Shown here piece after piece: positions 28,142 to 35,986 of a stretch of DNA of 42,285 bases (positions within the stretch are counted from its first letter, which is position 1; each line of letters starts with the position of its first letter). Where the stretch lies: positions 1 to 42,285 of the forward strand of contig NZ_FLQY01000124.1 of NCBI RefSeq assembly GCF_900089945.1. The letters are read 5' to 3'. The position numbers were made by a program, and so were the translations under genes. This DNA is from Candidatus Propionivibrio aalborgensis (GTDB taxonomy: Bacteria; Pseudomonadota; Gammaproteobacteria; Burkholderiales; Rhodocyclaceae). The notes beneath the pieces were generated by a model. The model saw nothing but the letters and a program-made list of their open reading frames with translations, did not search any database and was not told where the DNA came from.

Positions 28142-29428
28142 CTATTGTTCGACGGCTGTTGTGTCCTGCTCCTGGCCGAGGTTGTTGGCCCAGGAGAATG
28201 CCCGGGCGAGACACTTGCCGAGAAAGTCCAGGTTGATTGCAGGAACACGGTGCAGCGCTTCCTCAAGCTCGACCGGGTCGGTCACTTCGGTGGCGGCAGC
28301 GATAAGCAGAAGCTGTCCAAGCTGGCCGCTCTGTTCGGGCTGCTCGATCAGGGCTTGCTTGACGCGCTGGGCGACGGGTAGCTGGGCGAGTATGTCCACC
28401 ATCGTCATGCCGAGCAGGGTGGGCATCAGCGACATGATGCCGACCATGAACGCATGATCGGAAAACTCGCGATTGCGCGGTTGCACACGGTCGGCCAGCA
28501 ACTCGATCAGCCGTCCGCGGGTTGCGGCCAGTTGCAGTAGCGGGTTGATGCCCTGAGCATTCCCTTGGGGGTTGGTGTAGATCAGGAGCTGCAACCAGCG
28601 CTGCAACTGTCGTCGTCCCAGAATCGTAATCGCGTGCCTTAGCGACGTGATCTTCGTCGACAGACCGCAACTGACCGAATTGGTCAGGCGCAGCATGTTG
28701 ACGGTGAGCCCCGGTTCGACCTTGAAGGCGTTTTCAATCTCGCTGGTGTCGGCGTCATCCATGATCATGCCCAGCAGGCGAAGCAGCGCAACTTGCGTCG
28801 GATTGAGTTTTTTGCCGACGATGATTGTCGGTTGTGCGAAATAGTAGCCCTGAAACAGATCGAAGCCGAGGCTTTGGCACTGGGAATGCTGTTTGACTGT
28901 TTCCACCTTTTCGGCGAGCAGCTTCTTGCCGAATTTCTTGAGCTGCGTAACGAGGGGCGGAAGCCGTTCGGCATCCAGTTTCAGGATGTCGACCTTGATG
29001 ATGTCGGTCAATTCGAGCAGCGGACGATAGGCTTCCTCGATCTGGGCAATGTCATCGACCGCCAGCATGAATCCCTTGTCCTGCAGTTGATGGCAACGTG
29101 CAACCACTTCGGGCGTCGGACTGATGCTTTCGAGAATCTCAAGAACGACGAGTTGCGGCGGCAGCACTTCGATCAGCTCGCTGAACAGGAGGTCGCTATC
29201 AATGTTGATGTAACCGGTATAGGGTCCGAGCGCCGCATGAGCCGCCAGTTCGGTAAAGGCGTTGGTGATGACAGTCGCGGTCGCCTGAGTCGGATCGGTG
29301 ATATCGGCGCTTCCGTTCGCGGCTGGAACGCCATCGCGGAAAAGCAATTCGTAGGCAATCAGTTGCTGTTCGCGACCGAGAATCGGTTGGCGGCCGAGGA
29401 ATATCAGCGGACTTTGGGTTTCAGACAT
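28142..29428 (-). CDS. EAL-like/HDOD signalling protein 2
   Basis: The 428-residue product starts MSETQSPLIFLGRQPILGREQ and has YELLFRDG where an active EAL would be. The pseudo-EAL domain spans about residues 10-200, including DLFQGYYFAQPTIIVGKK. The HDOD domain (about 205-400) has KITSLRHAITILGRRQLQRWLQL and AFMVGIMSLMPTLLGM. Enzymatic residues of both domains are missing, so it is probably a protein-protein or nucleotide-sensing regulator. It is the middle gene of three paralogues on one strand, 77 bp downstream of copy 3. Confidence 0.9.
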   Translation of the reverse strand: MSETQSPLIFLGRQPILGREQQLIAYELLFRDGVPAANGSADITDPTQATATVITNAFTELAAHAALGPYTGYINIDSDLLFSELIEVLPPQLVVLEILESISPTPEVVARCHQLQDKGFMLAVDDIAQIEEAYRPLLELTDIIKVDILKLDAERLPPLVTQLKKFGKKLLAEKVETVKQHSQCQSLGFDLFQGYYFAQPTIIVGKKLNPTQVALLRLLGMIMDDADTSEIENAFKVEPGLTVNMLRLTNSVSCGLSTKITSLRHAITILGRRQLQRWLQLLIYTNPQGNAQGINPLLQLAATRGRLIELLADRVQPRNREFSDHAFMVGIMSLMPTLLGMTMVDILAQLPVAQRVKQALIEQPEQSGQLGQLLLIAAATEVTDPVELEEALHRVPAINLDFLGKCLARAFSWANNLGQEQDTTAVEQ

Positions 29429-29505
29429 CTGTCATCAGATTGTTTTTGTGAGGTCTTTGGACGAAAATTTGTCGAGTGAAAGATGCCGAACGTTTGCGCC
29501 GCAAC

Positions 29506-30777
29506 TCAGGACGATTCACGCGCAAGATTATTGGCCCAGGCGAGTGCCCGGGTCAGGCAGCCATTGGCAAATTTCGCGTCGATTCCGGTGATGCCGTGCA
29601 GCAAGTGGGCCGCATTTGCACCACCGTCATCCTCTTCCAGCGATTCGACAAGGCCGAGCAGATCGCCCAAGGTCCCGCTTCGGCTGCCGAGCGCATCCAG
29701 GACAGGCTGGGCAACAGGCAACTGCTTGAGAATGTCGGACATGTTGTGACCGACCAGTGTCGGCATCAGGGAGAGAATGCCGACCATGTAAGCCTGATCG
29801 ATGAGCTCCTGGCCGCCAGCCTTGGCTCGCGGTGTCCTTTCGACCAGCAACTCCATGAGCCGTCCGCGTGTGGCGGCCAGTTGCAACAGCGGATTGACCG
29901 CCTGTCTTTCGCCCGAAATGCCGCTGTAGAGCAGGAGTTGCAGCCAGCGCAGCAATTGCCGCCGCCCGAGCAGGGTGATGGCGTGCCGCAGTGACGTGAT
30001 TTTTGTGGCCATCCCGGCGCCGACCGAGTTGGTGAGACGCAGCAGATTGAACGTCAGCATGGGTTCCTGTTTGAACACGATCTCGATTTCGGCATTGTCT
30101 GCATCCTGGCTGAGCAGTCCGAGCAGGCGCAGCAGCGAGAGTTCAGAGGTGTGCAGGCTCTTGCCCTTGATCACGGTGGGGTGGGCAAAGTAATAGCCCT
30201 GGAAGAGATCGAAGCCCAGGCCATGGCAAAGCAGCATCTGCTCATTGCTTTCCACTTTCTCGGCGAGAATCGTTTTTTCCAGCGGTTTGAGATTTGTGGA
30301 CAGTTGCTTCAGCCGGGTCGGGTCAACACGGCTGATATCGACCTTGATGACTTCGGCAAGCTTCAGCAAGGGGCGCGACTGGTCGAGTGATTCCGGCCGT
30401 TCGCGGATGGCCAGGACGAAGCCTTCGCTACGGAGCAGTTGGCAGCGCGCCAGCATTTCATCCGTCGGGGCTACCGTTTCGAGGATTTCGAGCACGACGG
30501 AATGCGTCGGCAAGGCGTAGATCAGGTCGCTGAAAAGGAGTCCATGGTCGACCTTGATGAATCCCTGATACGGGCCGAGCGCGTCGGCCATCGAGAACTC
30601 GGTAAATGCATTGGTAATGACGGTGGCCGTGGCCTGATTGCCATCGACAAAACTGGCGAAGTTCCCGCTCTCAGCACTGCCGCTACGGAAGAGCAGCTCA
30701 TAGGCAAACAGTTGCTGGTTGCGATCCAGGATGGGCTGCCGACCTAGGAAGACTTCCTGCAGGTCATTGTCGGGCAT
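29506..30777 (-). CDS. EAL-like/HDOD signalling protein 3
   Basis: The 423-residue product starts MPDNDLQEVFLGRQPILDRN with GAGGAA six bases before the ATG, which decides the start against an in-frame ATG further up (30825). Pseudo-EAL domain: YELLFRSG in place of EAL, DLFQGYYFAHPTVIKGKS near residue 200. HDOD domain: KITSLRHAITLLGRRQLLRWLQLL and AYMVGILSLMPTLVGHNM. It is the first gene of the tandem set, closer in sequence to copy 2 than to copy 1 judging by the shared stretches. Confidence 0.9.
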   Translation of the reverse strand: MPDNDLQEVFLGRQPILDRNQQLFAYELLFRSGSAESGNFASFVDGNQATATVITNAFTEFSMADALGPYQGFIKVDHGLLFSDLIYALPTHSVVLEILETVAPTDEMLARCQLLRSEGFVLAIRERPESLDQSRPLLKLAEVIKVDISRVDPTRLKQLSTNLKPLEKTILAEKVESNEQMLLCHGLGFDLFQGYYFAHPTVIKGKSLHTSELSLLRLLGLLSQDADNAEIEIVFKQEPMLTFNLLRLTNSVGAGMATKITSLRHAITLLGRRQLLRWLQLLLYSGISGERQAVNPLLQLAATRGRLMELLVERTPRAKAGGQELIDQAYMVGILSLMPTLVGHNMSDILKQLPVAQPVLDALGSRSGTLGDLLGLVESLEEDDGGANAAHLLHGITGIDAKFANGCLTRALAWANNLARESS

Positions 30778-31178
30778 TTTCTGTTCCTCGCTGAAATTCG
30801 GGAAAGGCCTTGTCGTTATTTGCAAATCTTAGCACTACCCAACGCCGGGTGTACAGCTACAAGCGACAGATTGCGGCGCTTGATCGGAGAAACGGACAAA
30901 TACAGGAGGCAATGCAATATGTTGTGGCGCGGACAGAGCGTCTCATTGGAAATGCATATGATTACTGGCTGAAGCTCATCGTGGTTGGCCAAGAGGCCAT
31001 GCAGGGTGAACGGCAGCCGCGATCATTCCGGATTGTTATCCCGATCGATGCAACCGAACGGGCTTATCGAAGTGCGCTACTCGCGCTATCGGCGCGGAGC
31101 TGACCTTCGCGGGACACGGTAGCGGGCGTGCAGCGTTGGCCGTCAGCGGGGGCAGGCCAAATCGGCGAGTCTCGACCA
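30778..31178. other. Low-coding stretch with one doubtful plus-strand ORF
   Basis: No recognised gene lies here. A plus-strand frame is open from about 30810 to 31103 (up to 97 codons). Inside it a strong AGGAGG (30904-30909) precedes two overlapping ATGs: 30912 continues the frame for 63 residues (MQYVVARTERLIGNAYDYWL), while 30919 gives only 17 residues. The ribosome site is better spaced for the second, so a short peptide or a decayed gene is as likely as a 63-residue protein. No similarity recognised. Confidence 0.25.
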
Positions 31179-31574
31179 CTATGTGCCGTGCGGCGGCTCG
31201 CTGGCGGTTGCGGGAGAGCAAAACCACAGCTTGTTGCCTTCACTGTCCAGAAAACTGCCGACGTAGAAATCGCCATAGACCTGCACTTCGTTGGCGATTG
31301 TGATACCGCGCTGGCGTAATGCGTCCTGCGTTGCCGGGGCATGCTCCGTGGCGAGCGTAACGCGTGGGTTCGGCGTGTCTGTCGGCGCCGCCCAGTCCGG
31401 TTTGAGCATCAAGATCACTTGGCCGAGCCACCATCCAACCTGTTCGGTTCCCTCGAACGCTGGCTCCAGGCCCATCTTTTCCTTGTAGAATCGATTCGCG
31501 CGGTCAAGGTTTGTCACTGAAACCGCGACGACTTTGACGCGCTGGATGCCGAGCGGTGGCAGTACTTCGTTCAT
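31179..31574 (-). CDS. VOC (glyoxalase/bleomycin-resistance fold) protein
   Basis: This 131-residue member of the vicinal-oxygen-chelate superfamily starts MNEVLPPLGIQRVKVVAVSV with GAGGGG eight bases upstream of the ATG. Paired beta-alpha-beta-beta-beta modules are visible: VSVTNLDRANRFYKEKMGL with GQVILMLKP, then ALRQRGITIANEVQVYGDFYVGSFLDSEGNKLWF. The ending DSEGNKLWF is the usual second-module signature. The substrate is unknown. It opens the minus-strand accessory region. Confidence 0.85.
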   Translation of the reverse strand: MNEVLPPLGIQRVKVVAVSVTNLDRANRFYKEKMGLEPAFEGTEQVGWWLGQVILMLKPDWAAPTDTPNPRVTLATEHAPATQDALRQRGITIANEVQVYGDFYVGSFLDSEGNKLWFCSPATASEPPHGT

Positions 31575-31964
31575 GATTTTTCCCCTCACGATTGGTCATC
31601 AATGGGCTGCTGTCAGTGGACAATCCAAAGCCGGCTAAATTCCTGCTTTTCAGAGCGCCATCGGAGACATCGGGAATAGTTATTCTTCTTACAGATAAAT
31701 ATGAGAAATGCGCAATTTGAATCGCGGCCTTCGCCGGACTCAACGGGCGAGAATGAGAGCATTCGGTCGCATTGTTGACCGCCATCTGGCGCTGTACGAC
31801 TCCGGCAATCTCTTTGGCATCACAGGCGCGCAATTGCTTTCCACCATCATCCAAGCAGATTCTTGACCGGGCGGAAATTTCGGAGAGCAGAACCGGACCT
31901 TCAACGGCAACGGTCAGCGGTGCCCGGGGGACTCAGAACACGACTTTCTCTTGCAGGCTGATTC
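31575..31964. other. Gene-poor stretch with possible gene remnant
   Basis: About 390 bases between the VOC and alcohol dehydrogenase genes. A 37-codon plus-strand frame (31753-31866; MRAFGRIVDRHLALYDSGNL at its start) reads like protein-coding sequence but has no ribosome site and no recognised family, so it may be a fragment. Overlapping minus-strand frames look random. No promoter or repeat stands out. Confidence 0.3.
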
Positions 31965-32984
31965 CTATCTGTTTGAGAGCACGATCCTGTATTTTGTATT
32001 GCCGGACTTCAGGTGATCAAAGGCGTCGTTGATCTTGCTCATCGGATACGTCTCAACCAAGGGTTTGACTTGATGCAGCCGGGCAAATTCCAGCATCGAC
32101 TCGATAGTCGCCGGGCTGCCGACCGGTGATCCCGAAATTGAGCGTTGCCCAGTGATCAAAGAAAAAGCGCCCAGATCGAGAGGCTCCAGTGTCGCCCCGA
32201 CAAAATGCAGGCGTCCCTTCGGTTTCAGTGTGTTGACGTACAAGTTCCAGTCCAGCTTCACGTTGACCGTGGAAATAATGAAATCAAAGGTGCCGGCAGC
32301 GGATTCGATCTCGCCCTGGTTGCGCGAATTCAATGTCTTGTGCGCACCGATCGCCAGGGCTTCGTGTCGCTTCGACTCGCTTGAGGTAAAAGCCGTGACC
32401 TCGCATCCCCAGGCATTGAGAAATTGCAAGGCGATATGGCCCAGTCCGCCGATGCCGATGACAGCCACCTTGTCGGTGGGTTTCACGTCGAATTGTACGA
32501 TCGGGTTGAACACGGTGATGCCGCCACAGAACAGCGGACCGGCCGACTCAAGATCGATCCCTTCGGGAATTGCAATTACGCTGGAGGCATCCGCGCGCAC
32601 CTTATCGGCAAAGCCGCCGTGATGCGCAACAATGGTCGATTGGGCTTCTGCGCAAAGATTCTGATCTCCGGTTTTGCAGGAATGACAGTGGCCGCAGTAG
32701 CCGCAGTGCCAACCCAGCCCGACGACCGTTCCTTCCTCCAGGTTCAGGACATGGCTCCCTCTGGCGGAAATCCTTCCGATCACCTCGTGGCCGGCCACCA
32801 GAGGGTACTTTGACATTCCCCACTCGTTGTCCACCATACTCAAATCGCTATGGCATATCCCGCAGTGAAGAACGTCGATTTCCACTTCGTCGGGATGGAG
32901 TTCGCCGACTTCATAGCTAAAAGGCTCAAATCGACCGCCGGCTTCGAGTACGGCATAGGCATTGATGGTCCTTGTTGTGCTCAT
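31965..32984 (-). CDS. Zinc-dependent alcohol dehydrogenase / aldehyde reductase, Ahr-like
   Basis: This 339-residue medium-chain dehydrogenase closely resembles Escherichia coli Ahr (YjgB), an NADPH-dependent aldehyde reductase. Shared segments include CGICHSDLSMVDNEWG, YPLVAGHEVIGR, ESAGPLFCGGITVF and the end MSKINDAFDHL...YRIVL. Catalytic zinc ligands lie in CGICHSD and GHE; structural-zinc cysteines in HCGYCGHCHSCKTGDQNLC. The Rossmann motif is GIGGLGHIALQ near residue 180. It is likely to reduce aldehydes or oxidise primary alcohols. It lies about 90 bp downstream of a cupin gene on the same strand. Confidence 0.92.
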   Translation of the reverse strand: MSTTRTINAYAVLEAGGRFEPFSYEVGELHPDEVEIDVLHCGICHSDLSMVDNEWGMSKYPLVAGHEVIGRISARGSHVLNLEEGTVVGLGWHCGYCGHCHSCKTGDQNLCAEAQSTIVAHHGGFADKVRADASSVIAIPEGIDLESAGPLFCGGITVFNPIVQFDVKPTDKVAVIGIGGLGHIALQFLNAWGCEVTAFTSSESKRHEALAIGAHKTLNSRNQGEIESAAGTFDFIISTVNVKLDWNLYVNTLKPKGRLHFVGATLEPLDLGAFSLITGQRSISGSPVGSPATIESMLEFARLHQVKPLVETYPMSKINDAFDHLKSGNTKYRIVLSNR

Positions 32985-33071
32985 GGCATTTCCGTCCTTG
33001 AGTTGGAGTTGGTGGGTGTTGCTTCGAAAACCTCTTTGCAGAAAGGGGCCAACCGGAGCTACACGGCACTA

Positions 33072-33479
33072 TCACGTTGTGTGCGGTGGAACGATTGCTT
33101 GGGCGACATCGCCGGCACCGGTGCGATTGGGAAATGATACTTCCAGGACAACACACCCGACATCAGTCTTGAACGGGCCGTGCAGTTCTCCGGGAGGCCG
33201 ACTGGCGTAATGCCCGGACTCCAGCCAGAGATCGAACGCTTCGTCGTAGAGGCGCCCGCTGACGATGAATACCTCTTCAGGGTAGGGGTGGGTCTTGCCG
33301 CCAAATTCTGTCGTATCGGCTCCAGGTAGAAAGCGGGTCAGCCTCGTGTACTCACCTGTTGCCTGGTCGATGCTCAGAGTCAGTTCTTCTGCTTTGCCCT
33401 CCATACCTTTGATCGGCGTCCAACGTTCCCGATTCTCGGGATGCAAGGCATTCCAGTATGTGGTGGTGGACTTGGTCAT
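33072..33479 (-). CDS. Cupin-domain protein (ChrR-like cupin)
   Basis: This small single-cupin protein of 135 residues starts MTKSTTTYWNALHPENRERW. ATG 33479 is chosen for the GGAG site seven to eight bases upstream; the frame continues 14 codons further without such support. The metal-binding motifs are GGKTHPYPEEVFIVSGRLYD (His and Glu ligands) and SRPPGELHGPF (His). The substrate is unknown. It could share a transcript with the downstream Ahr-like dehydrogenase. Confidence 0.82.
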   Translation of the reverse strand: MTKSTTTYWNALHPENRERWTPIKGMEGKAEELTLSIDQATGEYTRLTRFLPGADTTEFGGKTHPYPEEVFIVSGRLYDEAFDLWLESGHYASRPPGELHGPFKTDVGCVVLEVSFPNRTGAGDVAQAIVPPHTT

Positions 33480-33632
33480 GTTTCGCTCCGGTACAGGTAT
33501 GGGGGGTCGCCCAACGGTCAATACCCGTGCATCGATTATGCGCTTCGTATCCCTTGGCCAGCAAGGGCGTACCTCCGAGTGGAGCTGACGGGCAGGCGCG
33601 ATTTCTTGGCTGCAGTTCGGTTGCGCATCCTG

Positions 33633-34097
33633 TTAGCGCTGACGGTAGAGCGCAATGGGAATCCACCATTCTTCAAGCACCTGCATTGCAAAATCGCTGT
33701 TCGCAGAATCCTCGCTGAAAGCTACCTCCTCCAGGAGTGCGACGATCACGGCTTCCTGTTCCGCTGTGAGAGACGCTAGTCGTGGAGGCTCCCGATCCGG
33801 TGGTCGCAGACTATGGAGCAATCCTTCAACCGCCATTTCTGGATCGTCCATGTGTCGGAGCGCATAGTTGATCAGGTGGGGCAGGTAGTGCCGCCACGAA
33901 GCAGGGTCGAGATGGGCGAGACCCCAGAAAGTGTATGTTTCGAGGTACGTATCCGTCGGCTTGTCGAGAACCGGGTCAGGTGGCGGAGCGAAGTCGTAGC
34001 TGTCCACGGCGTAGCCACCGCGCAGCGTCATCCGGGGGGCGGCCAAAGCGTCGGAATGAAACACTTCACGGGCTCGGCGGCTGATCTCGGATCGCAT
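33633..34097 (-). CDS. DUF6714-like hypothetical protein
   Basis: This 154-residue soluble protein resembles DUF6714: a short N-terminal helix, then TYTFWGLAHLDPASWRHYLPHLINYAL and an ending LTAEQEAVIVALLEEV. It begins 24 bases after the stop of the Imm53 gene in the same frame, with ATG 34097 the only usable start between the two. The pair therefore looks like one transcriptional unit. No toxin, nuclease or catalytic motif is visible. Its stop codon lies inside AGCGCTAAC, which could be the first core of a cassette recombination site, but the rest of such a site is weak here. Confidence 0.65.
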   Translation of the reverse strand: MRSEISRRAREVFHSDALAAPRMTLRGGYAVDSYDFAPPPDPVLDKPTDTYLETYTFWGLAHLDPASWRHYLPHLINYALRHMDDPEMAVEGLLHSLRPPDREPPRLASLTAEQEAVIVALLEEVAFSEDSANSDFAMQVLEEWWIPIALYRQR

Positions 34098-34121
34098 CCA
34101 AATCTCGTTGCATGATCTGTC

Positions 34122-34445
34122 TCACTCCAATGAACCGACATTGTCTTCTGCCCACCCGAGAAATACCTCAAGGATGCGCTCCAGCATTGTTTCGTCACCG
34201 GCACCATGCCAAGTGCCATTCTCGATGTAACAACTCAGCCAATGTGAGCCAAGAGCAAAACGCAGGTCATCAACACCTTCCGCGATTTCGGCGAACTGCT
34301 GCGTCTGTAAAGCCGTGCCCGTGAGATTGATTGTTACCCACCATCCCGGATTATCGCAAGACTGAATGTTCACGCCGGACGAATGCTCCCATTCGCCATT
34401 GCATTGAGCCAGGTACCATGTCTGCAGACGCGCGAGAGTATTCAT
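34122..34445 (-). CDS. Imm53-family immunity protein
   Basis: The 107-residue product starts MNTLARLQTWYLAQCNGEWE, matching the Imm53 signature (L..W...qCnG.WEH..G..I...DNPGW.v.i.l). DNPGWWVTINLTGTAL and an ending LERILEVFLGWAE follow. Imm53 proteins are predicted to neutralise a polymorphic toxin in the cytoplasm. No toxin, secretion-linked RHS/CdiA protein or other immunity gene lies nearby, so it appears to be an orphan immunity gene. It is paired with the DUF6714-like gene downstream and preceded by a GC-rich palindrome-bearing region and an attC-like site. Confidence 0.8.
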   Translation of the reverse strand: MNTLARLQTWYLAQCNGEWEHSSGVNIQSCDNPGWWVTINLTGTALQTQQFAEIAEGVDDLRFALGSHWLSCYIENGTWHGAGDETMLERILEVFLGWAEDNVGSLE

Positions 34446-34565
34446 GGCTGCCAACCATAGAGTTGAGTTTCACCCCCGCCGTGCGGGGAATTCAATGCCG
34501 CCCGCTTCGGGACCGGCACCGCCCGCACAAGCGGGGCAAGGTCGCGAGCATCGCGAGCGATGGTG
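34446..34565. repeat. GC-rich palindromic segment upstream of Imm53 gene
   Basis: About 120 bases with stacked short inverted repeats. One is GCGAGCATCGC paired imperfectly with GCGATGGTGCTC (around 34543-34568). CCCGCTT, CCCGCAC and GCGGGG words recur on both strands (34478-34535). It does not encode a credible protein. It sits between the attC-like site and the Imm53 start, longer than a usual cassette leader, and may be an inserted REP-like element. Confidence 0.4.
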
Positions 34566-34636
34566 CTCGAACGTTCAAGGTGACCGGCGCTGCGCGGTTT
34601 CATCGCGCAGCGTCCGGCTTGATGGATGGATTGGGC
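34566..34636 (-). repeat. attC-like integron recombination site (candidate)
   Basis: Read on the minus strand, a 71-base imperfect palindrome begins with GCCCAAT (core RYYYAAC with one mismatch), continues through CATCAAGCCGGACGC, a perfect nine-base hairpin (CGCTGCGCG/CGCGCAGCG), GCGCCGGTCACCTTGA and ends ACGTTCGAG (core GTTRRRY with mismatches). The TCAAG/CTTGA and CCGG/CCGG pairs with bulges reproduce the R-L-hairpin-L-R layout of attC. The first core starts 24 bases after the stop of the small secreted-protein gene, as in cassettes. Confidence 0.55.
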
Positions 34637-34659
34637 CTCATGCGCATGCGAAGACCTGC

Positions 34660-34980
34660 TCACTTCGCGCTGAATGTGCTGCATAAGTCGGCGGTGACAA
34701 ACACCAAAGAGAGTTCCTTTGCCGGGACAATAACTTCGAACGCTGCGCCTTTCGAAACTGCCTGTTGGGTGATTGCTGTGGCGTACCCATTCTTGCGCAT
34801 AAGCGCCGCAAAGGACTGCGGATCGGTGACCGCGCCGAGATCGGGAACCTTGCGTTTCAGTGACTCAACCTTGGCGCACTCTCCATGACGTGCCATGAGG
34901 AACCATTGCTCCGATGCTTGGAGCGGGGTGCATGCCAGTAGCGCAAGGAAAAGGAAGAACTTCAACGGTGAAGGCGGCAT
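34660..34980 (-). CDS. Small secreted hypothetical protein
   Basis: This 106-residue protein starts MPPSPLKFFLFLALLACTPL, a clear signal peptide ending near QASEQW. The mature part has WFLMARHGECAKVESLKRKV, DPQSFAALMRKNGYAT and an ending LSLVFVTADLCSTF. Two cysteines in the mature part could form a periplasmic disulfide. The frame is open 43 codons further upstream (to 35109), but that part is low-complexity and unlike protein. I do not recognise the family. It is immediately followed by an attC-like palindrome, as expected for an integron gene cassette. Confidence 0.65.
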   Translation of the reverse strand: MPPSPLKFFLFLALLACTPLQASEQWFLMARHGECAKVESLKRKVPDLGAVTDPQSFAALMRKNGYATAITQQAVSKGAAFEVIVPAKELSLVFVTADLCSTFSAK

Positions 34981-35362
34981 GGCGGATGAAAAACTACACG
35001 AGTCGGTGCTGGCGGTGTCCGCTCCGCCACAGAAGGGGCTGCGCGGCCGCCACCGTGGACAAGTCTGCCCCGGCAGTTCCCGTCCCGCGCTTGCTTTGAG
35101 ATTGATCACCCATCATGGCCGAACGGGTCGCATCCACACGGATTGACGCCGATGACCAAAGGAAATCCCTGTGGGATAACCCCGCCGGCAACTTCTTGTC
35201 TGCCGCTTGTCGTGATTGCCACGACGTGCGCAGATTCCATGTCGGCACGGACCATTGCGAGTCCACACCAGATGCCGGATATACGACTGCATGCGCTTCC
35301 TTCGCCATCCCAATCGATCAATTTCTTGCTTTCTGAGAGAGTCCATACACGCAGGGTTAGCC
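34981..35362. other. Region between two accessory genes with conflicting open frames
   Basis: About 380 bases in which all three minus-strand frames are open for 87-104 codons, so at most one is real. The frame 35106-35399 (TTG start inside the neighbouring gene) gives a plausible globular sequence (KKLIDWDGEGSACSRISGIW; VVAITTSGRQEVAGG), but without a ribosome site. GGGTTAGCCC (35354-35363) touching the stop of the membrane-protein gene and GGGATAACCC (35173-35182) are near-complementary and might be the outer cores of a long, degenerate cassette site. Confidence 0.3.
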
Positions 35363-35983
35363 CTACCGTCCAGCATTGATTACCCCGGCAATAATACAAA
35401 CAAAGAGAACGGAAATGACAAAGGCAACAAGTACCGGCGGTACACGTGGGCTATACGTCTTGACCCCAAAAGGGCTACCGACCTCAACCATCTTGTCTTT
35501 TCTTGCAGCAACCTGTTTTTCAAATTCTTTGAGCTGACGATCAACCTCTATTCGAGTCCTTGGTTTTCTACGACGGCCAAAATGGGTGACGCCTAGAACT
35601 GGGCACATTAGTGCAAACGCAATCAGGGTATAGAAAAAGACCAGAAAGGAAAAAACGTAAGGGTCACTGTTCCAATAAGCGTAAGGATATTCTTGGGATG
35701 AAAACCATGAAACATCAACAAAGAAATTCTTGATTCTTCCTTCAAATATTCCTTGGGCAGGAAAACAACCTAACGCAATAGATAGTGGGAGAAAGAAGAG
35801 GATGCGCAAGAACCACTCTCTTCGTTGCCCTAGGCGATCACGTTCTTGCCATTGTTTAATGGTTTTGTTGTATTGGTCATCAAGCTCTCTACCTCGCACA
35901 AGCATATCCAACATGGCCTTCCTGTCCGAGTCATCAGGAAAAGCCATTGCGTCACGTTCTAAAGAGTCGAAATCCGGCGACAT
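35363..35983 (-). CDS. Three-helix membrane protein of unknown family
   Basis: The 206-residue product starts MSPDFDSLERDAMAFPDDSD. The N-terminal 55 residues are charged and probably cytoplasmic. Helices lie near 60-78 (FLRILFFLPLSIALGCF), 112-133 (FSFLVFFYTLIAFALMCPVLG) and 185-203 (VLVAFVISVLFVCIIAGV). A basic stretch (RRRKPRTRIEVDRQLKEFEKQ) separates helices two and three. Codons are visibly richer in A/T at third positions than in the surrounding genes, suggesting transfer. The ATG lies ten bases after the end of an attC-like site and downstream of a good promoter. I do not recognise the family. Confidence 0.75.
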   Translation of the reverse strand: MSPDFDSLERDAMAFPDDSDRKAMLDMLVRGRELDDQYNKTIKQWQERDRLGQRREWFLRILFFLPLSIALGCFPAQGIFEGRIKNFFVDVSWFSSQEYPYAYWNSDPYVFSFLVFFYTLIAFALMCPVLGVTHFGRRRKPRTRIEVDRQLKEFEKQVAARKDKMVEVGSPFGVKTYSPRVPPVLVAFVISVLFVCIIAGVINAGR

Positions 35984-35986
35984 AGC

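Noticed and set aside
31104-31178. GGCCAAC after the VOC gene as a further cassette core
   Set aside because: No matching inner arms or well-placed GTTRRRY partner could be found.
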